Assembly (NCBI RefSeq): GCF_022201045.2
Contig: NC_068556.1
Location: 21,123,501-21,187,500, forward strand
Direction of reading: 5' to 3'
Length of the DNA stretch: 64,000 nt
DNA from: Citrus sinensis
Lineage: Eukaryota; Streptophyta; Magnoliopsida; Sapindales; Rutaceae
Shown in pieces: positions 22,401 to 35,031 of this stretch (its first letter is position 1; every line of letters begins with the position of its first letter). The notes below the pieces were generated by a model. The model was not told the origin of the DNA. It did no database searches and saw nothing but the letters and a program-made list of their open reading frames with translations. The position numbers and the translations under genes were made by a program.

Positions 22401-23297
22401 TTTTGGTACAGCTCTTGGGATGACTCAGGTTTGTATCTGTTGACATTCCACAAGGCTTTTGTACTTATTTTACTTCTTCAGACTTCATAATTATTGCTTT
22501 TACTTTGATAGGTTTTCCTTGTTACTGGATTAAATCGGAAGTTTGGGATAAGTGATGAGTGGTTTGCAATTGGAGATTCTTTGATACTAACAGTTCTTAG
22601 TCAGGTAGTGCAATCTTTTTCCACCATGCAATAGCTCATTTGTAATTAAGCATCATGATTTTGGATTCATTTGTGCATACATCATTTTGAGGCAAAAGTG
22701 TTCGAAACTGGATAGTACAAGACTTTTGGGGAAGAGCTTGTAAGTGATTCTTTGCTCAAAGCTAGTATTTTTCTTAGAAGAAACAAAGAAGCCATTTTTA
22801 ATCAATTTTTACCAGCCGGGGGGAAAAAAAAGTTAGATATGCCGAATGCAAGCCTGCTTTTCATGAATCTGATGTAAAACACATGCATGTAAACAGCTTT
22901 GTTCTTCCTTGGTGCTAATTTCACTGCTCATATAGTTTGCTTCTGTTTTTGCACAAAATCACTTTATACAATATTAACTCTTTGAGTTTCAATGTAGGCT
23001 TCTTTCATGCCTGTGCTTGTGCTAGCAGCAAGACTATGTCCAGAAGGCATGGAAGCGACACTTTTTGCAACCCTCATGTCCATATCAAATGGAGGTAGCG
23101 TTCTTGGGGGCCTTTTAGGTGCTGGTTTGACACAGCTCTTTGGCGTCACCAAGGACAGTTTTGATAACTTGGCGACTTTGATAATTCTATGCAACCTCAG
23201 TTCATTGTTGCCGTTACCTCTCATTGGCCTGCTTCCCCAGGACAGTCCAGATTCCACTTCGAAGGAGAGTGAGGATATTGAGATGAAATCTAATTGA
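19411..23297 (+). CDS. Folate/biopterin transporter (BT1/FBT family), probably chloroplastic
   Basis: Nine exons fit by phase and GT-AG signals: 19411-19681, 20395-20630, 20980-21044, 21148-21310, 21640-21788, 21876-22130, 22260-22428, 22512-22604 and 22998-23297, 1,701 nt, 566 residues. The first ~85 residues are rich in Ser, Thr, Arg and Lys and low in acidic residues, as in a chloroplast transit peptide. The mature part is a polytopic major-facilitator-like protein with blocks [47 protein letters not shown] and [19 protein letters not shown]. Length and order match Arabidopsis plastid folate transporter 1 (~560 aa), which moves folates across the plastid envelope. A second in-frame ATG at 19435 is an alternative start. 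Intron 2 holds a compound microsatellite. Confidence 0.92.
20841..20930 (+). repeat. Compound microsatellite in transporter intron 2
   Basis: (GC)n, (CA)n, (TATG/TAGG)n, (CA)n and (TA)n runs follow each other. A likely length-variable marker with no coding effect. Confidence 0.85.
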
Positions 23298-23538
23298 AAT
23301 CATAGGCATCACCAGTCTGTGATTTATTTAAAATTTTTTACTTTTTTGTCGGTTAATGTTTACAAACTTAAAAAATACAACACGCGGGGAGAGGGAAAGT
23401 CGTAAATGCTGGGGGTATGATGATTCGTCGAAATAACAGTGTTTTTGGGGCTGACATTGAAATTGTTCAAACCCACTATTTACACACGGGGATAAGCCCA
23501 TTTTCCTGGATAAATTATAGAATAATTTTGATATATTA

Positions 23539-23682
23539 TAATCAATTAATGCATACATGATATATGTGGTTAAATTTAATATAATTATTATTTAATAATT
23601 TTTTAAAATAAATATTTATGTCATAAAATTATTTATTTATTGTAGGATATAATATCTCTAATATATTTTAAAAATTTTCCTC
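23539..23682 (+). repeat. Dispersed AT-rich repeat, copy 1
   Basis: Shares AATCAA(C/T)TAATG, ATGATATATG, TTAAATTTAATATA, and AATATCTCTAATATATTTTA at its end, in the same order and orientation, with 30490-30646. Probably a small non-autonomous element. Its terminal repeats are not clear. Confidence 0.6.
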
Positions 23683-26600
23683 AATTTAGATTCTGACAAA
23701 TCAGTTTACTGTTATTTCCGTTCGTCTTTTTTTTTTTTTTAATTTGTTTGGGGAACTCGCGATATTTTTTCATAAACCTTGCCGTGGGCTCCCACAGTTT
23801 TTTGTATTGGACAAAACAGCAGCCCGATTCCCATGTGAGCAATTAGCGGCGCTGTTTTATTGAAACGCGGGCAGGTGTATCCAATAGGAAATATGTAGTC
23901 AAAAGGAAAAAAAAAAAGAAATGAAATATTTTCCATCCACTACGTAGGTGGCTGTTGTGGCAAATTTTGGATTTTCTCCTTTTCAATGGTTTATGGAGAT
24001 CAATATTTGATAGTTTATTTATTATTAATGTTTAAAGTTTGATAATTACGAGCTAAAAACATATTCACAACCAGTTAACCTAAATTCATGAACGAATCTT
24101 TTTATAAAAAGCCTAACCCTGTTTAGATGAACCCTCAGTTAATGAATTTTTTACCTAATACGTATATGAATTATGAATATTGAGAATAATCTAATTGATT
24201 TTAGCCCCTTTTTTTTTCATTTAAAGATCAGATCCACCTCACATCAAACACTCTGTCATTACGAAACATCATAGTTGAAGGTGTAGGAACTTGAACCACG
24301 ATAAATAAGTTATTTATCAATAAAATTAAATTATTAAACCTTGTACTCTTATCTCATGGTTGACCGACTCACATGCCTATCGCTGGCTACTCTGAGACCA
24401 AATGTGAAATGCTGAGAATGTAAGGACATCATTTTCCCATTTATCCTCAATTCCTCATGTGTTTCACTTTCAGATTTGAGGGCTGCCTAAGGAGGGTTAT
24501 GACTTATGAGAAAGGGACAGCCATGCATGGCTCAACAATCGTCAGCCTCTTTCTCTTCCTCCTCTTCTTTCAAGTTCCAACAATGGCAGGCTGCCAGGCT
24601 TGTTGTGCATTGCACGTGGTGGGCCCTTTGAATTATCCATTGCGTTGTCATATCCCTCTCCTCTTTTTGTTCTGTCAAATTTCGCCCACTATTGATTGTG
24701 GATTCTCTTACTATTTGACAATTTTAAATCAACTTGGCTCATGCCATTGCCGCTCCACCAAAGAAACTACTTCATTTTTCTAAAAAAAATGACACCTAAA
24801 CATCTAACTAATATACACGTAGACTATTAATATTTAAGGAGTGGACACATAACCCTCTAATCACATTAGTCTTATATTTTGAGATTTATTTATCCATTCT
24901 TAAAACGTTGTAATTCACATGTTCATTATGACAAATCTTAAAAGTCATGGTGTCCTTATCCTTTCTTTCTTCCCCCTTCTTCCCCATCTAAATGTGTTTA
25001 GTACTGATTGTTAGAATCCTTTAATAAGATCTTACGTACCTTGGCCAAATATTTAAATCAATCTTCTGTTATCGATTTCTGATAAATTTTAATGTTATCA
25101 TAACATTCTACTATCTTATAAGAGATGTTATATGTATTTTTTTTTTTTACCATAGGTTTCATTAAAATTTCTTACAAATTTATTTTGATAATATTCATAA
25201 GGGTATCGTAATGTAAACATTCTTTAAGATTCTACTATGATATTTGTAATTTTGAGTTTGTTTAGGAAAGCCGAGATTTGATATGATCACTGTGTCAATG
25301 TGGCGGATTTGTCGAATTCTAGCCGTGGATCCTTGACCATACAGCTGCGTGTGAAATTCGAATCATATGATAGTGGTTAGAGATAAAAAGAATTTGCATT
25401 ACTGCAAATCAGAAAGTGTTAAATACAAGAAAGCATCATTATTGTTTATATACACGAATTCTACATTTCAAAATCTTAATAATATATATTGCAAGAACGG
25501 TTCAAGGAAAAGTTGATAAGCAACAGATCACTTTCTTTTTAATTCCATCATCCAATTATATACTTTTCTATTCACTCATGCATTTGGGTATTGTAAAGCT
25601 TGCATATGTTTGTTTCATTAATAACAATTTATAAAAGAAATAATAGTATATGAGTGATTGGGTATTGGCACACTGGATTCTTCATTGTACAGACAGCAAG
25701 CAATTAAACAAACATCCTAAAACTTTTAGTATGAGAAAGAAGATGGGAGTTGAAGTAGTTGTTGAGTCTGTAATGATTGAACCTGATTTAATTAAAAAAG
25801 GGAAAGATACCAAAATAAAATAATAATAACCAAAATGTCCCACATAATGTGAAACTAGGACATTCAACACAGTTTCACAACCGATAATATGCCAACCCTT
25901 TAGCAATCCTAGTCCTTTGATCAACATATATGCAACCAAAATTATTTATAGTTTATTAGAAGCATTCTATATAGTTAAATTGTTAAATATTTATTGTTTC
26001 ATCTTTATCACTGAAATTAATTAGACACTCAGGCAAAGGAGATTAATAAGAAATTATTATAAATATATAATTAAATGAATTCACTTGACATTTAGATGAA
26101 TCCTAATTACTTTAATAATCTGTGTAGTAATACTAAATAATCTATTATTAAAAGAACAACTGTGATAATGACAATAATTAAAGCGTATATAGATTTATTA
26201 TGATCAATAAGAGTTTGTGATTATAATCAATCAACAACTAATTATAAGCACACAAACTTATGAAATAATTAAGCATATAATATGCATGCTTGTTATCTTA
26301 TGAGAAAGGAAACCAAATTGTTAAGGATATAATACCAGTTGAGTAACTGCAAATGCCAAATGATTGACTGCAATTGGTTTGAAGGTAAGGGCATGTGGGT
26401 TGCCATGTGAAGTGCATTAAATTTTTGAACAAACTCAGCCTCCCACTAAATTTTTAACATACTTGCATATGATAATGGAGGAAAAAAACAAGACCCCATG
26501 TGAGAATCATTGACCATCAGAACAATGCATATAGAGCTAAAACTTATTTATATTTGAAGTTAATGATTGTGCAGAAGAAGATTAGTGAACTTAATTAATT

Positions 26601-27508
26601 AAATGATTACACACACACAACCAATTACAACGCAGGTGAATTCAATTAATTTATTTTCTTGCTTTTTACATCTTTGTAAATGGCTTGGCTAGCCTGAATC
26701 TTGAGCCAAGTCTAAGCTAATTATTGTGAAGCAATCCTGTATGTCTACACAGAACATATATAATCCATCGTCCAGTAAAAAAAAAAAATTCTCTTAATTC
26801 ACTTCAATGACATCATCAATTAAAACCCTGCAAATTACGAAAAATAGTCAGTTGGTCTCTTACAATGAAAAAATGTTTGACACTTAATTTTAAGAAGAAA
26901 AATACTCCAAAGTTGATTACTTTCGAGTCCAGTAGGGTTAGGAATTAATTTAATTCTCAATAGTTATCATATTTTTAAAGAATGACCTAAAACAGTCATA
27001 TCATTATTTCTATTAATGCAAGTGCGAGGGTTCTTTCTCTGTCTCTCTCTCTTTCTTTTTCATGCAAATAAGCTGTTAATTCATATGCTTTTATTGTTAA
27101 TTGAGTACTCACTCTATTAAATTACATTGTTTCATAGTAAATTAAATACTGATTCTACTAAATTATATGACTTAATAATGTATTCGCATTAAAAAAAAAA
27201 AAAGAGAGCGTTTGCATGAGAAAATGACTATATATGTATGTGTGTATCCTTAAATTGGAAATGTCAACAGCAGCAAACCTATATATTCTTCTTTTTTATT
27301 CATATACAAAATTTTCAAAATATTAATCTTTTGGATCAACTTTTGACCGGCCTCTTCGAAGACATGGATATGAAAGAGCACAGTGGCCATTGGAATTGCC
27401 GCACATCTACCGAACAAATTCTCGCGTGTTGGTTCGCGTGACAATGATCAAAGTTTATGTGGTCGATATATACATTGATACTTGGATATATCATAAATAT
27501 ATGTATTT

Positions 27509-27565
27509 TGTGGGGTTAAAGCTTCAGGGCTGATCAGGCTGAGCAAGAACAAGATTAACCCCACA
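27509..27565. repeat. 57-bp hairpin with 11-bp perfect outer stem
   Basis: TGTGGGGTTAA (27509-27519) pairs perfectly with TTAACCCCACA (27555-27565). Inside, GCTTCAGGGCTG and CAGGCTGAGC can extend the stem with a 2-nt loop. Its balanced GC content stands out from the AT-rich surroundings. It could be a small-RNA-like foldback, a binding site or a degraded element; none is established. Confidence 0.55.
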
Positions 27566-27580
27566 TGATAGGCATGGCCT

Positions 27581-27607
27581 TCTCTCTCTCTCTCTCTCTC
27601 TCTCTCT
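27581..27607 (+). repeat. (CT)n microsatellite
   Basis: About 27 bp of uninterrupted CT repeats. Confidence 0.95.
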
Positions 27608-28251
27608 TCATTAAGGACAATGTTTGAATATGCTGTTTTATGATTTCACATGCTTTGACAATATTTGGGTGGTGACCAATAGGTTCATGTAACCTGTTTT
27701 TGGTTCACACAAAGCATGCAACTTGCTAACTTGAATTGGGTTAGTTAATTAATGCTTATATATGTATAGAATAATTTTTTAATTAGGGATTTTTAAATTA
27801 TTTGATGTAGGATGCCTGTGTATTACAAGCGAGGTATTTTTTGGAGGACATAATTTAGATTATATGTGTCTATTTTCGGCGTATAATATACTATTTCGAA
27901 ACTTACATTGTTTTACCTTGTGGTCAAACTAAAAATTTCATTTCTTTCATGGTTGTTTATCAGCTTTAAGATATTTTCTTATTTTACCTATTTCTTCTAG
28001 AAGTTTATCTTTTTTTTTTAGAATTCAGATTTGAATACTCTTTGTTTTCCTCTTCTTATTTTGATTAGTACAATTTCATTATAAAATAATATTTTAGATT
28101 TGTCTATTTTGGTAAATCCACAATATTTAGGGTTATTATATAAAGGGGTCAAAACCCTAACTTTGTCAATTCAGAATTATTCAATAAACTTCTTTAATCA
28201 AAAATTTTATTTCAACTATTTTCAACCAGTTTACATTCCGTTTCGTCATTG

Positions 28252-28395
28252 TTAAAGTAAGAGATAAGTTAAAAGACCAAAAAATAAAAAAACAAAAAAC
28301 ACACACACTATTTCCATCTAATACACTACGTAACAAAGTACACTGTACATTAGAGTATATGTTTTGTTTGTCTTTTACATTATCTCTTACTTTAA
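28252..28395. mobile_element. MITE (~144 bp) with ~26-bp inverted ends
   Basis: The left end TTAAAGTAAGAGATAAGTTA and the reverse complement of the right end (TTAAAGTAAGAGATAATGTA) match closely, and both continue into AAAGAC. The centre is AT-rich with a CA run. No coding capacity. The TSD is unclear. Confidence 0.7.
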
Positions 28396-29252
28396 TAACT
28401 TAAGACATCTCTTTTAGGACATCACAAATCCTTCACAAATTTTAATTACAGATTAAAAATTTGTTATGTGTGTGTGTTGTATATGTATACACAAAAATTT
28501 TAAAGTTTAAGATTTTACACTAGATCGGCACTATATATATATATATATATAGGAAGAGAGAGTCAGTGAGTGACACATACACACAATTGATCGTGTGAGC
28601 GATGTGCTCATCTTATGGTGGGTGATGTCACCACGTAGCAGTATCTTATTACAATACTACGGATCCCACGACATAGCCTCTTAATAAGAGACTCCTACGT
28701 CGCGACGTCACTGACGTCATCATTACCCTCTATATATAAACACACACACACATTGCTAATATTTAGCCATGACATTAATTAGGGTTTGAGATAAGATGAG
28801 TCGATGAGTACCAAGAGTAGTATATCTGTCTAATCAGCCACATATATGTCTAATTAATTCACTACATACCATTGTTCTAGCAAGGAGTTAAATATTAATT
28901 CTACTAGACAACACACCAACTAAATCCCAGCTACTTCTGATTAGACATGTCTCATGAGTCATGCACCAAGCATTAGTAAGACGATGGGGTTAGGGTTCTT
29001 CGCTTATTTTAATAATTACCTTAGTTTTAATTTGAAGGTGTTAACATGTGATTATTATTAATAATGTATGATTTTGTTAACTAAATGGTAACAACAGCTC
29101 ATGCTTCATGCATGAGAGGATCTGAGAAAGGATTTTATTCCAAATACATCTCTTCCTTTGTATATAGGGTAGAAATCTCCATTATCAAGTACAGATTTCG
29201 AAGTATGTTTGGCAGACTTATTCTGAATTAATTATGCAATAATTGCAAATCC
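28396..29252. other. Intergenic with one GC-richer patch at about 28550-28735
   Basis: A (TA)n microsatellite (about 28533-28552) borders a patch containing the palindromes CGTCGCGACG and TGACGTCA. The patch edges read TATATAGGAAGAGAG and, reverse-complemented, TATATAGAGGGTAATG, which could be weak inverted ends. No gene. Confidence 0.4.
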
Positions 29253-29355
29253 AAGTTACGTTGAGTGTAACTTGCGCCTTTCACAGCAACAGTACCATTA
29301 GTGGGATCGGGTACTGTTGTTGTGAGAGGCCCATAAGTTACACCCAACGTAACTT
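29253..29355. mobile_element. Small foldback MITE, AAGTTACG family, copy 2
   Basis: A 103-bp palindromic element. The left half, AAGTTACGTTGAGTGTAACT onwards through CAGCAACAGTACC, pairs with the right half, whose reverse complement begins AAGTTACGTTGGGTGTAACT and runs through CAACAACAGTACC, around a ~13-bp loop. Same family and size as 11807-11908. Confidence 0.8.
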
Positions 29356-30489
29356 AGAGACTCCCGTATACGTATACCGCTTTGAGTTTATATGTACTCA
29401 GAGTAAGGGCTAGCTCACTTTTACAAAGCAGTTGCTTTGAAAAAGTAAGTGATGCATGATATGACATGCAAAACAGGTTTGTGGATGATATGATCAGATG
29501 GGCCATCAAAATTTTGTTTTGGTATATGATTATAGATTCCAACAATGAATTATTGCAGTCATATGTGCTTTCTCTTGCTCTCCTTGTTCAAGCATTTTCT
29601 TATGTCCATTTATGTATAAAACGACTAAGAAAAGCCATTTCTTTCATCTTGGTCACTTTTGCTTACTATTAGTGTCCTCTTAATTCAGTAACTTACGAAC
29701 GAGAGTATAAATATCTCGAGCAGAATAAAGTTTTGGCCAGTACTCTTTCTTTTATTGAATTTTTGTGGTCATATGTATTTTTCCCTTGCATTAAGATTTA
29801 AGAACAGTTTAGTTAAATAAAAAATTCTTTTACTAACCATCTTATTCTTGATAATGAATGATTTGCCGTAATGAATTAACATAATCCCTAACTTATTTCA
29901 ATAAATAAAAATATGTTGCTACCTCAATTATTTGAATCGTCTAGTTGTATCAATAAAAAAATGTCTATATGCTAGTCTCTAACTAGCTACGCTATGAGTA
30001 ATAGTACCTCTAGGGACATAATATTATCTCACAACATCTTCATCAATAGATTTTCTTGTCAAAGGAGAAGTAAGATTTTGTTTAATAAGGAGTACAAGTT
30101 TTTGTCATTCAAGCAAAAAAGTTTACACTAATAATTGATGAATAAAAAATTAAAAGAAACATAAGGATATATAAAAGATCATGTGCATTTGTGCAATAAA
30201 TCAGTTTATTCTTTGTGTTGGGGACTTCATTAAAGTTTTAGTAATTGATGGATGGGCCAATTTTCTCGAGAGAAAATCTTTTAAAAGATCTTCTAAATCA
30301 AGAGTGAGTGGTGTAATTAAAAATAATGATATGTTTATAAAATTGATACATAATTTTTATATTATAAATAATGTATACGTCACTAATTAATAATTATCAC
30401 GTGTTAGGTAATAATTGATTTTAAGGTTATTATTAGATGCAAAAATACTAGAATACATTAAAAATACTAGAATATATAAGAGGTAATAC
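29356..30489. other. Intergenic, AT-rich
   Basis: No gene or clear repeat apart from simple A/T runs. Short frames (29466-29672, 30181-30390) show no domain. Confidence 0.5.
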
Positions 30490-30646
30490 AATCAACTAAT
30501 GTATGTATGATATATGTAATTAAATTTAATATAAGTATATAACTACCATTTATATGATAATTTTTCGAAATAAACACATCATGTCATAACATGATTTACT
30601 TATCGTATGATTGAGATAATATCTCTAATATATTTTAAAATTTCTC
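30490..30646 (+). repeat. Dispersed AT-rich repeat, copy 2
   Basis: Direct-orientation relative of 23539-23682, with the same order of shared blocks and moderate divergence. Confidence 0.6.
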
Positions 30647-33600
30647 GATGAGATGTATCTCAACTTTATATACATATTATTACTTTTTATGTCATATCAA
30701 ATGTTACAAATATATCTCAACTTAAGTCTGTCATTACTATGCAATAAATTAAGTTTGTTTTTGCAACCTCTTTGATTCATTAGTTCAAAGTTAATGTAAC
30801 CATTATTAATTATATATGCTTAGTTAGTTGACTTCTCATAATTGTGCACGTTGAGTAGAAAGAATTCTTTTAATAAAGTACATTAGTAATTACACCAACT
30901 CAATAATTAACTTCATTTAAAGAATTAAGGCTAAACATACATTATGAGATCATTCTTGAGTGAAAGCTAATCACGTTGTTTGCTTTCTAAGAAAGAATGG
31001 TGCAGATACATCTATTCCCTTTGGTACTACATGTTGCAAGGGTGACAAGAAGTTGATTGCAACTAAAAATATTAATGTAATGGTTTAATAATTTTTCTCA
31101 AAATGGACAAAATATTAGAAAAAAGAATTTTAAAAAGTTTCAAAATATAATATGATCACGTAAATGTTGGGGGGGGGGTGTGTTTGTCTATATATATTTC
31201 AGATTTTATGAAGACAAAGGTTCACATATAATTATTAATTAGAAAATAGATTAATAATTGGCATATTAAATAAATTTTGTGAATTGAGTGAGCTTGAATT
31301 TATAGCATGACTACTTATATTCATCGACTCTTAGAAACTTTAAGTATCTTATTAGAGTAATATTACACATATTAGAACAGCTGCCTTTAGAGTATTTAAG
31401 ACCCTAGATGAACATTTTTTTGAGGCACACTTTCAGTTAGTAACTTCAATACTTAAAGAAATATAAAACAGGTCAAAATTCATTAAAGATCCTAAAAAAA
31501 TTTAAAAAACAAATTCTAAAAAATGGTCAAGAAGATATTTTATTACTTCTACTAGAATATTTAGAATAGTAGCACTTAGAAAGTTGAGATAATGAATTGA
31601 TGATCAAATGATGACTATGAGCTTTGTATTTAAGAAACTAATTTTTTTTTTAAAGCAAGCCAATGAATGCAATAATTTTATTTAATAGAGAAGTGAGAAA
31701 GAAATTTTACTAAAAATCAAAAATAAAAATTCTAGCATTAAATAATTATTTTTTTTAGGAAACTAAAAATGTAAAAAAATGATAATTTTTTTTGTTTGAA
31801 AGACTAATAATAAATAAATAAATTAAGGGTTAGATAAAATTATTAATTATATCTTCAGCATTGAGGTTATAAAATATATATTTTGTATAGAAAAATGAAT
31901 ATTAATTACAGGATAATTATTGATTAGAGAGCTATCTAAAAATAGGCTTAATTTCTACTATAGGTAACTTCAAAAAATTCATTACTTAAGAGTATTGAAA
32001 ATACTCAAAAAACAAGACTTTCCTAAAATATATGCCTTAGGCAACCACCTTATTCACTTATTGCTTATACTATTATACTTAAAGACACTCTTATAGAATG
32101 ACTTATAATAATTATTGTATCATCTCTTTCAAGAAACTTTTATGAACGAAAATTATCAAGTATGTTTATGTGCTTTTAATATATGGACATAAGCAATTGT
32201 AAGTGACTAATTGATAACGATAAAAAAAAATTACAAACTCTAATGCACTGCAAAGGGACAAAAAATCCCATTGCAGTTTGTTATTCTTTAGCATTAGTAT
32301 TAGATAATTCCATCATGTACATTGCAAAGAAATTGATATTACATATTCTCAAATTTATCTCAAAGGATTCATTCTAGATGCAATGGTGCATTAGGGTTTG
32401 ACTATGGTACTCATGGGATACCATACCTCATCCTTGTAGAGTTGGACCCTTAAAAAAAAATTGTGAAAAATCATCTATCATCATTTGAGATAACTCTTTC
32501 AAGATAAGTTTTCAGATATTCACTGTTATTGTTTAAAAAAATGAAGACTTGGCATGCCACCTTATTAAATTTTATATAAATCTTTTAGGATAAGTTTTGA
32601 GATATTTGGTATTATTATTCAAAAGATTGCGGATTTTTATTGACCTTTGTGTTCTTACAGTTTCCTTCCACTCATGTCCAAATAATGCAGTTACCAAATC
32701 TTAACTCAGATTAGCAAAAAAGCAGCCAATGCTATTCGGACACCTGGCCTAATTAGAGAAGTTTGATATAAATTTAAGTCATCAAGACTAGTAACTACAG
32801 ATTACAGTGAAGTGAAAGCAACCCTGTGTATCTGGAAGACTGGGATGAAAGTAGCCCTCAACCAACCACGATCATCTTTTTCTGTATCATTCTTCAATAA
32901 TAGATAGCTTCCCTTTTCATGAATGATGCTAAGACAATATCAGTATCACGTCATGAGAAAAGAAAATAAACAACCATTTTTTTATTTTATTTTAGAAAAC
33001 GATTGCAGATTAAAAATAGAACAATGCTTTGTTCATGGTGATTTATTTATTAATTTTTTTTCATTTAATTATACAAAAATTTTGATGCATTTGGCTAAAA
33101 CAACATGCAGCACATACGTGCAAAATTTGACTACAGAACATGAACATACCTTCTCCATTGAAAAAAAAACATGTTTAGTCGTTTAAATCAGGCCAAAAAG
33201 TTGTTAAAATTATTGCAAAACACCTTGAAAGCAAGTTCCATATACTATATCCTTGTTGTCAATTTCACTTGTTTTGTCACGTTCGAGTGCTATCAAAGTG
33301 TCAAGTGTCCATGTCCACGACTTGTGGGGCAAAAAAATGCTTGTTTTTTCCCATGTAATCAAGCCTTAACTAGATGGAACCATATATTAGCAGCAGCAAT
33401 TAATTGAGGGGAATACAAATTTTTAGATAGATTTTAACAAATTGCTTAAGACGCCGTTAATAACTATTACATGAAGCAGAAAGCCAGAAAGCACAAAGAG
33501 ATGATTAAGATTATAACTCTTGCAATTTGATTTAAGAGTAAAACTAAGTAAACATAGCATTATTGATTAATAAAATAGGCAAGCTCAAATATTAATTACA

Positions 33601-34635
33601 TTAAAATCTTAATAATTCAAAATAAAAATAACAAAATAAACAACATTTAAACTAGATAATTAAATGAAAAGATAAAATGACATAAACGTTTATAAAATAA
33701 CCAAAATGATATATATATATATATATAATTGGCCAAAATCTAAAGCAACTCATGGAAAAAGCACAAGTTTTCTAGATTTCGTTAAGAACTTCAAAACGAT
33801 ATATTAACAATAAAAAAAATTTAACATTGCACGTAAAATTTGGCCATGAATTCGAACTACACTACATGTGACATGTCCTACTACATCATAACCCAATTTC
33901 GGCGATATATCGGAACTATGCTATGTATCCTACATCATAGCCCATTGCAAATTTACAGCCATCCGATTAATTATAGGCTGTTGAACCACCCAAGTCTGCT
34001 AGGTCAAGAAAGTGTGACAATGATGTTGACTTATTTGCGATTGGAGGTTGATCCACAACATAAAAGTTTAATATATAGATCAATTAATTATTAACATGCA
34101 CAAAGAATAAGAATAAGCAAGCAAACAAAGCCAAAACTAAAAGCTCCAACTAGAATAACTCAAGCCTGCAGCCATAGCTAATAAGTTTAGCCAAGACTAG
34201 CTAGCCAAATTTTTCTCCCACTATACCAACCGAAAGTAACTGTCAATCAAATAAATAAACTACCATAAAATAAGAACAAAACAATACGAATGATAAATGA
34301 AAAAAGGGATTTTAAAATTAAAAAATAAAAAAATAAAAAAAAAACCCAAAAAACAAATTGAGTTAATTGGTTTTAAATACTAGAAAGGGACAGGGTTTTG
34401 AGGCCCCCCAACAGACCAGCATTGTCTCAAATTCCACTGCCCTATGTCCCTTAGAACATGGAGTAAATTATGGCATTTGCTCCATTCTAAGTCCAAGCCA
34501 CCCATAAAAGCTCTTGTGCAACACCAAACGCAACACTTTGTTTCTTTTTCCAACAAAGTCCATCAAAAATCCCAAGTGATCAAATTTCATCAACAAACTC
34601 AGAAACAAAAGAAACCCACTTTTCATTCACGCGCA
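30647..34635. other. Intergenic, AT-rich, upstream of the DUF1677 gene
   Basis: About 4 kb with no supported gene. Includes an (AT)n microsatellite near 33711-33727 and a run of nine or ten G at about 31170. Frames at 32923-33407 and 33840-34094 have no recognisable domain. Confidence 0.5.
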
Positions 34636-34645
34636 TATATAAAAA
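34636..34645 (+). promoter_or_regulatory. Candidate TATA box of the DUF1677 gene
   Basis: TATATAAAAA lies 39-48 bp before the ATG at 34684, implying a very short leader of about 15-20 nt. The real start could instead lie further upstream. Confidence 0.35.
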
Positions 34646-34683
34646 CCCAGAACTTTGTTCTAAGAGAAAAATAATAATAATAA

Positions 34684-35031
34684 ATGGAGATTGAGTCAGT
34701 GCAGTGTGAGTGTTGTGGACTGAAAGAAGATTGCACACAAGATTACATAAGTGAAGTGAAGGGGAAATTTGATGGGAAATGGCTATGTGGGTTGTGTTCA
34801 GAAGCTGTAAGAGATGAAGTTAATAGAGGGAATAAAAAGCCATTTGCTACCAGTGTGGAAGAAGCTGTGATGGCTCACATGTCATTTTGTGGTAAATCCA
34901 AATCAAATCCTGCGGTTCGAGTAGCCGATGGTATGAGACAGATGCTAAGAAGAAGATCAGGTGACTTGTCTTCAACACCGCCATCTACTTCTAAGAAGTA
35001 TGCAAGATCAGCAAGCACTAAACTGTATTGA
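34684..35031 (+). CDS. DUF1677 family protein, single exon, 115 residues
   Basis: A plant-specific small protein family of unknown biochemical role. The N-terminal half carries conserved cysteines: Cys8, Cys10, Cys11 and Cys17, then a W-L-Cys35-G-L-Cys38 block. Their spacing suggests a zinc-binding or disulfide-stabilised fold (inference). The middle (VEEAVMAHMSFC) is also family-typical. The C-terminus (residues 85-115) is Arg/Ser-rich and probably disordered. There is no signal peptide or membrane segment. The ATG is the first in frame and follows AAATAATAATAATAA. Length is ordinary for the family and the frame is complete. Confidence 0.88.
   Translation: MEIESVQCECCGLKEDCTQDYISEVKGKFDGKWLCGLCSEAVRDEVNRGNKKPFATSVEEAVMAHMSFCGKSKSNPAVRVADGMRQMLRRRSGDLSSTPPSTSKKYARSASTKLY

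Larger units (their letters stand above)
23683..28251. other. Intergenic, AT-rich, no gene supported
   Basis: Frames such as 24457-24783 and 25939-25682 lack domains and splice logic. Contains a (CT)n microsatellite at 27581-27607 and a compact hairpin at 27509-27565. A more GC-balanced patch at about 24480-24780 was examined and not called as coding. Confidence 0.5.

Noticed and set aside
24457-24783. 108-codon plus-strand frame with hydrophobic, Cys-containing segment
   Set aside because: I considered a small secreted Cys-rich peptide. The start is not near a promoter signal, the cysteine spacing matches no family I know, and the tail is low complexity.
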